Assembly (NCBI RefSeq): GCF_005518285.1
Contig: NZ_SJDU01000134.1
Location: 1 to 5,850 of the forward strand
Direction: 5' to 3'
Source of the DNA: Brachyspira catarrhinii
GTDB lineage: Bacteria; Spirochaetota; Brachyspiria; Brachyspirales; Brachyspiraceae
Length of the DNA: 5,850 nt
Part shown: piece by piece, positions 1 through 5,128 of the stretch
How positions within the stretch are numbered: the stretch's first letter is position 1
How the letters are laid out: each line of letters opens with the position of its first letter
The notes under the pieces: model-generated
The model's database searches: none
What the model was told of the DNA's origin: nothing
The model's input: only the letters and a program-made list of their open reading frames with translations
Position numbers and translations under genes: made by a program

Positions 1-2
1 AT

Positions 3-1175
3 ACTCCGCTACTCGAAATGCTTAATATCACAAACGCTCAATTCGGTATGCTTTTCACATTGCTTGGAACGGCTACATTTTTCTATATTCCAGCTGGTTG
101 GCTCAATAATAGATTTACTCCGAGACAATTGATAATAAGCGGATTAATCATAAGAATAATTGGAACGGTTTATATGGTCGCTTTCGTTAATGCTCCGTAT
201 ATAACTTTATGCGCGGTGGCGTTGTCTTGGGGAATAGTTGACGCTTTCTTTTGGCCCGCAATTTTGAACGGAACGAGATTATTTTCGAGCGAACAAAATC
301 AAGGTTTGGCTTTCGGTTTATTGGAATCGGTTCGCAGAGCTATGGAATTTGGAATGAACACTTTGGCTTTATTAATATTTGCAAAATTGGGTTCGGATTC
401 GAGAGCTATGAGAATCATAATTTCAATTTATACGATATTAATAGTTTTATGGGTTTTACTTTCTATGAGATATATTCCAAATATTATGTATTTAAAATCA
501 GAAACTGCGGCGGAAAAGAATAAAGAGGCTTTGCAAGGATTAATAAAAGCTTTGTTATGTCCAGAAGTTTGGTTGTCGGGTTTAATAAGTATGGCTATTT
601 ATACTACATATATAACGATTGTATATTCCGTTCCTTATATGCAAAATGTGTTTATGCTTACTCCGACTCAAGCGGTCGCATTCGGTTTGTTTACCGCTTC
701 GGGAATAGGAATAATCGCGGGAGTGTTTGGCGGATTTTTGGGAGACAAAGTTTTTAAATCTCCCGTGAGGATGCTTTCATATTCTTTGATTCTAACGGTT
801 ATAGTTTTACTCGGAGTTTTATTAACGCCGAAAAATACGAATTATTTATATGTGAGTATGGTTTTGATGTTTATATTTTCATTCGTAATATTCATATCAA
901 GGTCAGTTATGTTTGCCCCTATAGGAGAAGCGAATATACCGAAAGAATTCAGCGGTTCGGCTATGGCGGTTGCAAGTTTCTTGGCGTATTCGCCTATATT
1001 TTGGGCTTATGGAGTAAACGGTTTATTATTGGATATTAACAAAGACAATCCCGCTCAAGGATATTATTATATATTTTTAATAGCTTTAATATCTTCGGCA
1101 GTCGGAGCGATATGCGCGATTATATTATATAGATTAACGAAAGCGAAAAAGAATAAAGAAAATAATAATCAATAA
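3..1175 (+). CDS. Major facilitator superfamily transporter, 5' end cut by the window
   Basis: This is an inner-membrane secondary transporter of the major facilitator superfamily. The frame is open from the first base of the window and the ATG at 18 has no ribosome site before it, so the true start and the first membrane helix lie upstream. Counting from that ATG, about eleven hydrophobic helices are visible (near residues 9-28, 38-58, 60-82, 110-126, 132-152, 186-206, 217-240, 252-270, 274-295, 314-335 and 350-373), with a longer polar loop at 153-184 between the two halves. The helix 2-3 loop carries motif A as GWLNNRFTPR (27-36), with Asn where Asp is usual. The second half repeats it as GGFLGDKVFKSPVR (238-251) with the Asp kept. 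The tail is charged and Asn-rich. The substrate cannot be read from the sequence. The phosphodiesterase gene 44 bases downstream hints at an organophosphate or glycerophosphodiester, and the NPR-like 'TPR' in motif A is loosely reminiscent of organophosphate:phosphate antiporters. Family is confident; substrate is inference. Confidence 0.9.
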   Translation, partial: TPLLEMLNITNAQFGMLFTLLGTATFFYIPAGWLNNRFTPRQLIISGLIIRIIGTVYMVAFVNAPYITLCAVALSWGIVDAFFWPAILNGTRLFSSEQNQGLAFGLLESVRRAMEFGMNTLALLIFAKLGSDSRAMRIIISIYTILIVLWVLLSMRYIPNIMYLKSETAAEKNKEALQGLIKALLCPEVWLSGLISMAIYTTYITIVYSVPYMQNVFMLTPTQAVAFGLFTASGIGIIAGVFGGFLGDKVFKSPVRMLSYSLILTVIVLLGVLLTPKNTNYLYVSMVLMFIFSFVIFISRSVMFAPIGEANIPKEFSGSAMAVASFLAYSPIFWAYGVNGLLLDINKDNPAQGYYYIFLIALISSAVGAICAIILYRLTKAKKNKENNNQ

Positions 1176-1205
1176 TTAATAAAAATTAAGAAAAAATAAA
1201 AAATT

Positions 1206-1211
1206 AAGGAG
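1206..1211 (+). promoter_or_regulatory. Ribosome binding site AAGGAG for the phosphodiesterase gene
   Basis: AAGGAG lies eight bases before the ATG at 1220. It is the strongest Shine-Dalgarno match in the window and fixes this start. The rest of the 44-base gap after the transporter stop is almost purely A and T and shows no terminator hairpin, which supports co-transcription with the transporter. Confidence 0.85.
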
Positions 1212-1219
1212 ATTTTATT

Positions 1220-1957
1220 ATGTTTTTAAGAAAAGTTATCGCTCATAGAGGTTTTTCAAATAATTACCCCGAAAATACGATGCTGGCTTTTGAAAAGGCT
1301 ATTGAAATAGGAGCTAAATGCATAGAAACGGATGTTACGATATTAAAAGACGGCACGCTCGTTTTATTCCATGATTATGAAACTGCATGCCACTCCAATC
1401 ATGATGGAATAATAAACGATTTGGATTATAACGACATTAAAAGAATAGACGCTGGCTCTTGGAAAGACGCCAAATTTTCTTCGGCAAGAATTCCAACTCT
1501 TAAAGAACTTTTAGATTTGGTAAAGAAAACGAATACCATAGTAAATTTGGAACTTAAAGGCGAAGCGGGAAAAAACGAAAAATATTGGGACAGCATAGTC
1601 GAGAAAACGGTAAAAGAGGTTGCGGACAATAAAGCGGAAGATTTAATATTTTATTCGAGTTTTGAATTCGATATGTTAAGGACGCTAAAAAAAATATCGA
1701 AAAGCGCGAAATTCGGAATATTGCTTTGGGAAGAAACGGATAATTGGAAAGATATAGCGGACGAGCTTAAACCTCAATCTATGCATCTATACGACCAAAC
1801 GGTGACGGAAAAATTGGCGAAAGATATAAAAAGCGAAAATTATGAATTATATGTTTATACGGTTAATTCGGTAGAGTTGGCAAATAAACTGTATTCTATG
1901 GGAGTTGACGGCGTTTTTACCGACATGCCCGATATATTTTCAAAAGATTTATATTAG
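1220..1957 (+). CDS. Glycerophosphodiester phosphodiesterase (GDPD family, UgpQ-like)
   Basis: The product (245 residues) should hydrolyse glycerophosphodiesters such as glycerophosphocholine or glycerophosphoethanolamine to sn-glycerol 3-phosphate and an alcohol, inside a metal-dependent TIM barrel. Family residues are visible in order: the HRG motif at 9-11, PENT at 17-20, the metal-binding ETD at 36-38, the catalytic HD at 51-52, ELK at 111-113 on a later strand, YTVN at 213-216 (often WTVN) and the closing DGVFTD at 230-235. Length is typical of the short cytoplasmic UgpQ type. There is no signal peptide, so it probably acts in the cytoplasm on imported substrate, unlike periplasmic GlpQ. 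It follows the transporter gene in the same direction and is followed by a terminator. The stop codon TAG is shared with the start of a repeat fragment, so the last residues may have been reshaped by that repeat. Substrate preference within the family is not determinable here. Confidence 0.93.
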   Translation: MFLRKVIAHRGFSNNYPENTMLAFEKAIEIGAKCIETDVTILKDGTLVLFHDYETACHSNHDGIINDLDYNDIKRIDAGSWKDAKFSSARIPTLKELLDLVKKTNTIVNLELKGEAGKNEKYWDSIVEKTVKEVADNKAEDLIFYSSFEFDMLRTLKKISKSAKFGILLWEETDNWKDIADELKPQSMHLYDQTVTEKLAKDIKSENYELYVYTVNSVELANKLYSMGVDGVFTDMPDIFSKDLY

Positions 1958-1994
1958 ATTGCTTCGATTTATAAATAAATCTCGCAATGACAAA
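1957..1994. repeat. Partial or decayed copy of the inverted-repeat element
   Basis: This stretch begins with GATTGCTTC (1957-1965) and ends with TCGCAATGACAAA (1982-1994). The same two blocks, read on the opposite strand, bound the left half of the 70-bp element at 2093-2162. The end block is also identical to the right end of that element at 2150-2162. Between the blocks here is a small inverted repeat, GATTTAT-AA-ATAAATC (1966-1981), which is longer than the corresponding 7 bases in the intact copy. The first base is the last base of the phosphodiesterase stop codon; TAGATTGC at 1955-1962 also occurs inside the intact copy at 2131-2138. It looks like a half-element or relic. Confidence 0.65.
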
Positions 1995-2026
1995 TTTTTA
2001 TCAGTCATTGAAAACGATGCTTGACG

Positions 2027-2055
2027 AAACCGATAACTTAAGTTATCGGTTTTTT
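2027..2055 (+). terminator. Rho-independent terminator after the phosphodiesterase gene
   Basis: A perfect 26-bp palindrome (2027-2052, arms AAACCGATAACTT and AAGTTATCGGTTT) can fold as an 11-bp stem with a four-base loop. The right arm runs into six T residues (2050-2055). This is the expected form of an intrinsic terminator, about 70 bases after the stop codon. Only three A residues flank the left side, so activity on the opposite strand would be weaker. A palindrome this exact could also be a protein-binding site, but the T run favours termination. Confidence 0.8.
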
Positions 2056-2092
2056 ATATCCCGAGACTCTTTTATTTCAATCATATATTTTA

Positions 2093-2162
2093 TTTGTCAT
2101 TGCGAACGTAGTGAAGCAATCCAATTTGTATAGATTGCCACGCTCACTCTCGCAATGACAAA
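2093..2162. repeat. 70-bp inverted-repeat element (small interspersed, MITE-like)
   Basis: The ends are a perfect 13-bp inverted repeat, TTTGTCATTGCGA (2093-2105) and TCGCAATGACAAA (2150-2162). Inside, GCAATC (2116-2121) pairs with GATTGC (2133-2138), and AGTG (2110-2113) can pair with CACT (2145-2148), so the whole element can fold into one long imperfect hairpin. It has no coding capacity. The sequence style (GTCATTGCGA...GAAGCAATC) resembles short repeats that I recall being scattered in many bacterial genomes; this is recollection, not a search. A second, partial copy is at 1957-1994. It ends 11 bases before the -35 box of the next promoter, so it could influence that promoter. Confidence 0.8.
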
Positions 2163-2173
2163 GCGATTATTAT

Positions 2174-2201
2174 TTGACATAAAAATCTTTTATAATATAA
2201 T
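2174..2201 (+). promoter_or_regulatory. Consensus sigma-70 type promoter
   Basis: TTGACA (2174-2179) and TATAAT (2196-2201) both match the housekeeping consensus at all six positions, separated by 16 bases. A second TATAAT at 2191-2196 overlaps the first but would leave only 11 bases of spacing, so the downstream copy is the likely -10. The expected transcription start is about 2207-2209. It should drive the small membrane protein and waaA. Because the start point nearly coincides with the ATG at 2209, the first gene may be translated from a leaderless message. Confidence 0.8.
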
Positions 2202-2208
2202 AATCCTT

Positions 2209-2493
2209 ATGAATAAATATATTGCCATACATAAAATAATTAATATTTCAATATTTATGCTTTTTCCAATAGCGGGTTATATCATATTGTCGCATAATAG
2301 AATAAGAAGCGGTTTTTACGGAATTATTTTGCTTATTCTAAATTTAATCGAAATTGGAATTTTTATAGCTTTTATTATCGTATCCTCAAAATGCGAATGG
2401 GGGACGAGAAAACAACATGCGATTTTAAAAGGAGCGATTTCTTTTTTTATATATCTTATTATAACTATATTTACTATAATTTATATAATATAG
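2209..2493 (+). CDS. Small membrane protein of unknown function upstream of waaA
   Basis: I do not recognise this 94-residue protein. It is strongly hydrophobic, with about three predicted membrane segments (near residues 9-27, 33-57 and 74-94). A short polar turn (HNRIRSG) lies between the first two and a charged stretch (SKCEWGTRKQH) between the last two; the C-terminus ends inside the last segment. The reading frame extends back to an ATG at 2155, but that codon lies in the repeat element and upstream of the promoter, so I chose the ATG at 2209. No Shine-Dalgarno sequence precedes it (bases before it read AATCCTT), consistent with leaderless translation. The stop is 11 bases before waaA, which suggests one operon and perhaps an envelope-related role, but that is association only. 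A later Met (codon at 2257) also lacks a ribosome site and would remove much of the first membrane segment. Confidence 0.7.
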   Translation: MNKYIAIHKIINISIFMLFPIAGYIILSHNRIRSGFYGIILLILNLIEIGIFIAFIIVSSKCEWGTRKQHAILKGAISFFIYLIITIFTIIYII

Positions 2494-2494
2494 C

Positions 2495-2498
2495 GGAG
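2495..2498 (+). promoter_or_regulatory. Ribosome binding site GGAG for waaA
   Basis: GGAG lies six bases before the ATG at 2505 and supports that start. It sits in the 11-base gap after the stop of the preceding small membrane protein gene, as expected for internal genes of an operon. Confidence 0.75.
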
Positions 2499-2504
2499 TT
2501 ATAA

Positions 2505-3770
2505 ATGCAAAAATTATTTATTGCCATATATATTTTATTCGGCTATATTATTTACCCTATTATTTTTATATGTTTTTCAATTATGGCACTCTTCAACAAA
2601 CCCATAAGAAAAGGCGCTTTTTCAAGATTGGGTTTTATTTATCCTAAAGAAAATAACAGAAACGCGGTTTGGATTCATGCCGTGAGCGTTGGAGAGATTG
2701 TGGCGGTTAAGGAGATAGTATTTACTTTGATTGAAAAAGGTTATTCGGTTTATCTTTCCACAACAACAGTCGGAGGATTCGATATCGCTAAAAAAAATTA
2801 CGGAGACAAAGTGGAATTATTTTATCTCACTTTGGACTATCCTAATATGATAAATAAACTTATCAAATTAATTTCGCCCGAATATGTAATGATAACGGAA
2901 ATTGAAATTTGGCCCACAATGATTTATATGCTTCATAAAAAACTTATTCCGCTTTATATGATTAACGGAAGAATCGGGAAAAAAGAAATAAAAGGATATA
3001 AGAATTTTCAATTTTTCTTCAAGCCTTATTTTAATATGTATAGAAAAATTCTCGCTCAAAGTCAAATCGATAAAGAAAATATGATTAGAATAGGAATGCC
3101 AGAAAGCTTGATAACAGTCACGGGAAATTTGAAATACGATATTAATTATTCGGTTAATGAAGAAAAAATAGACGATTTGGAAAGCAGAATTCCCGCAAAT
3201 AAATTCGTAATAACCGTTGGAAGTTCGCATCATAACGAAGAAGAGATTATATTGAAAGCGATTGATTCTTTGAAAATAAAAGAAAATGTTTTTATTGTAA
3301 TTGTCCCGAGAGATATAAACAGAGGAAACGAAATAAAAGAAATTGCTTCAAAATTGGGTTATAATCTTCCGCTTTATATGGAATACGAAAAAAACTCGGA
3401 AGACGGAATAATAATAAATACGATTGGCGAACTTTTGAATTGGTATAAACTTTCAGATTTGGTTATAATGGGCGGAACTTTCATTGGAAATGTCGGCGGG
3501 CATAATATTTTGGAAGCGATTTATTTTAAGAAACCAGTTATTGTCGGAAGATATATGTATAATTTTATCGAAATCTACGAATACATGAAAGATTGCGTTT
3601 TTAATTGCGAAGATAAAAATAAACTTGCCGAAACGATAAAATGTGCTTACGAAAACGAAGAGATTAGAAATTCAATATCCGAAAAAGCTTATAATTTGCT
3701 TATACAAAATAACGGCGCTTCAAAAAGAACTCTCGATATTATAAATAAATTTCAAGGAATATCCGATTAA
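2505..3770 (+). CDS. waaA: 3-deoxy-D-manno-octulosonic acid (Kdo) transferase
   Basis: WaaA (KdtA) transfers Kdo from CMP-Kdo to the lipid A precursor at the inner face of the cytoplasmic membrane, starting the core of lipopolysaccharide or lipooligosaccharide. The 421-residue length is typical of this GT30 glycosyltransferase. Residues 3-30 form the usual N-terminal membrane anchor. The N-terminal domain has WIHAVSVGE (56-64), whose Glu64 corresponds to the catalytic base, and TEIEIWP (131-137). The C-terminal domain has TGNLKYD (206-212), GSSHHNEEE (239-247), VPRD (267-270), and GELLNWY (308-314) followed by GGTF...GGHNILE (323-337), the CMP-Kdo-binding region. All key motifs appear intact, so the enzyme is probably active. 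Whether it adds one, two or more Kdo residues cannot be told. It follows the small membrane protein gene in the same unit and converges on folC. Its presence implies the organism makes a lipid A-based outer membrane. Confidence 0.95.
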   Translation: MQKLFIAIYILFGYIIYPIIFICFSIMALFNKPIRKGAFSRLGFIYPKENNRNAVWIHAVSVGEIVAVKEIVFTLIEKGYSVYLSTTTVGGFDIAKKNYGDKVELFYLTLDYPNMINKLIKLISPEYVMITEIEIWPTMIYMLHKKLIPLYMINGRIGKKEIKGYKNFQFFFKPYFNMYRKILAQSQIDKENMIRIGMPESLITVTGNLKYDINYSVNEEKIDDLESRIPANKFVITVGSSHHNEEEIILKAIDSLKIKENVFIVIVPRDINRGNEIKEIASKLGYNLPLYMEYEKNSEDGIIINTIGELLNWYKLSDLVIMGGTFIGNVGGHNILEAIYFKKPVIVGRYMYNFIEIYEYMKDCVFNCEDKNKLAETIKCAYENEEIRNSISEKAYNLLIQNNGASKRTLDIINKFQGISD

Positions 3771-3801
3771 ACAATTTGATTAAACGATTTGATTAACATT
3801 T
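3765..3801. repeat. Three short tandem repeats at the convergent stop codons
   Basis: Two 13-bp units, GATTAAACAATTT (3765-3777) and GATTAAACGATTT (3778-3790), differ at one base and are followed by a shorter relative, GATTAACATTT (3791-3801). The first contains the waaA stop codon and the second contains the folC stop codon on the other strand. Because TTAA is its own reverse complement, each unit can supply a TAA in either direction. No terminator-like hairpin with a T run is visible between the two genes. Confidence 0.7.
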
Positions 3802-5105
3802 AAATTAAAATAATCGCTTGCGCTATATAAAGAGCCGATAACCAAAGCGGGGATGTTTTTTTCTTTCGATAATTTTTGCATATATTTTACCGCTTCGTTA
3901 AAATTTTCTATATGAATCGCGTTTTCTCTATCTTTAAAATATTGATAAGTTTTATAACTATCGTTTTCTTTATTATTATTTTTGTTATTCGTATTCGGAG
4001 AACTTACGATTATAAAAGCGTTAGAGTTTTTCAAAATATCGCTCATTCCTTTAATGTCTTTTTCGCTTAATGGAGCAAAAAGTATTATGAGATAATCATA
4101 CCATTTGTAAATCGTTTTTAATATTCGCAAAAGAGATTTTGAATTATGCGCGCCATCGACTATTATATCGGGATTCCTTTGAACGAAAGTGAGCCTCGCG
4201 TTTATATTGAAATTTTTTATCGAATCTATCGCGTTATAAAATATTTTTTCATCTTTATTTATATTATTCGTAAGCAATTTGAAAGATTTAAAAGCCAAAG
4301 AAATATTTTCCGATTGATGTTCTCCCAAAAGCGTGGTTTCAAATTTATAACTTTTATCATTTTCAATATAATTAAATTCCAATATTTTATTCGTATTTAA
4401 AATTATATCGGCGTTAAAATCTTTTTTGAAAATATATAATTTTGAATTTTTTTCTTTTGCAATTTTTTCGATTATATTTACAGATTCTTTTTCCTGCCAA
4501 GCGGACACAACAATCGAGTTTTCTTTTATTATTCCCGCTTTTTGTTCCGTTATTTCTTCAATCGTATTTCCGAGTATTTCCGTATGGTCGTAAGAAATAG
4601 AAGTTATCACGCTTATAGAAGAATCAACGATATTTGTGCAATCGAGTTTTCCTCCAATTCCGACTTCGATGCAGGCATAATCGACATTTTGAATATAAAA
4701 ATAATATAATCCGATAACGGTAAATATTTCAAAAACTGTTATATTATATATTTCGTTTTCGTCCAAAATATTTTTTATTTTTTTGGTTATATCGACAAAA
4801 TCTTTTTCGCTTATCCATTCGCCGTTTATCGCTATTCTTTCTCTGACATTTATTATATGAGGAGAGACGAAAGAAGCGGTTTTATATCCAGCGGACTTTA
4901 GCATATTCGATAAAACCAAAGTTGTAGAGCCTTTGCCTTTCGTTCCCGTTATATGAATTATCTTAAAAGTTTGTTTATATTTTAAAATATTCAAAATTTC
5001 TCTTACATTATTAATATGATTAAAATTATTTTTATGCAAACTGTTAGAATTTTTTTTGCCCATAAAAGAGTAAATATAATTTAAAGCTTCGTTTATATTA
5101 TTCAT
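3780..5105 (-). CDS. folC: Folylpolyglutamate synthase / dihydrofolate synthase
   Basis: FolC is a cytoplasmic Mur-ligase-like ATP-dependent ligase that adds glutamate to folates, and in many bacteria also makes dihydrofolate from dihydropteroate. The 441 residues match the family's usual length. Visible motifs are the P-loop GTKGKGS (54-60), SPHIINVRERI (81-91), TVFEIFT (123-129), EVGIGGKLDCTN (147-158), SYDHTEILGNT (171-181) and QKAGIIK (188-194), in which Lys189 is the candidate carbamylated lysine. GEHQ (261-264) and DGAHN (317-321) follow. Active-site motifs are complete. An Asn/Lys-rich low-complexity stretch (371-381) lies in the C-terminal domain, probably a surface loop. The start is supported only by a weak GGAA five bases upstream. 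It lies 23 bases after the helicase gene and is probably translated from the same message. Whether it has one or both activities is not readable from these motifs. Confidence 0.95.
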   Translation of the reverse strand: MNNINEALNYIYSFMGKKNSNSLHKNNFNHINNVREILNILKYKQTFKIIHITGTKGKGSTTLVLSNMLKSAGYKTASFVSPHIINVRERIAINGEWISEKDFVDITKKIKNILDENEIYNITVFEIFTVIGLYYFYIQNVDYACIEVGIGGKLDCTNIVDSSISVITSISYDHTEILGNTIEEITEQKAGIIKENSIVVSAWQEKESVNIIEKIAKEKNSKLYIFKKDFNADIILNTNKILEFNYIENDKSYKFETTLLGEHQSENISLAFKSFKLLTNNINKDEKIFYNAIDSIKNFNINARLTFVQRNPDIIVDGAHNSKSLLRILKTIYKWYDYLIILFAPLSEKDIKGMSDILKNSNAFIIVSSPNTNNKNNNKENDSYKTYQYFKDRENAIHIENFNEAVKYMQKLSKEKNIPALVIGSLYSASDYFNLNVNQIV

Positions 5106-5128
5106 TTTTATTCCAATATTTATTTTGA

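Noticed and set aside
18..20. ATG at 18 as the true start of the transporter
   Set aside because: The frame is open to the window edge, there is no ribosome site, and starting here would lose the first membrane helix of a 12-helix fold.
251..757. Two short plus-strand frames inside the transporter gene
   Set aside because: They overlap the transporter in another frame, are rich in Phe, Tyr and Arg as expected for shifted reading, and have no ribosome sites.
1426..1629. Minus-strand frame within the phosphodiesterase gene
   Set aside because: It is embedded in a well-supported gene and shows no domain or initiation signal.
1957..2162. CRISPR-like or insertion sequence reading of the repeats
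   Set aside because: There are only two unequal copies with inverted ends, no regular spacers and no transposase; a small non-coding repeat is the better explanation.
2191..2196. First TATAAT as the -10 box
   Set aside because: It would leave only 11 bases from TTGACA, too short for sigma-70; the overlapping copy at 2196-2201 gives 16 bases.
2155..2208. Upstream ATG at 2155 as the start of the small membrane protein
   Set aside because: This ATG is part of the inverted-repeat end (CAATGACAAA) and lies upstream of the consensus promoter, so it would not be on the main transcript. The extra 18 residues look like translated promoter DNA.
2868..3233. Open frame of 121 codons on the minus strand inside waaA
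   Set aside because: It is fully embedded in a gene with intact GT30 motifs, has no ribosome site and no recognisable features; it is a shadow of the real gene.
3876..4400. Two plus-strand frames opposite folC
   Set aside because: Antisense to a gene with a complete set of FolC motifs; no ribosome sites and no recognisable protein features.
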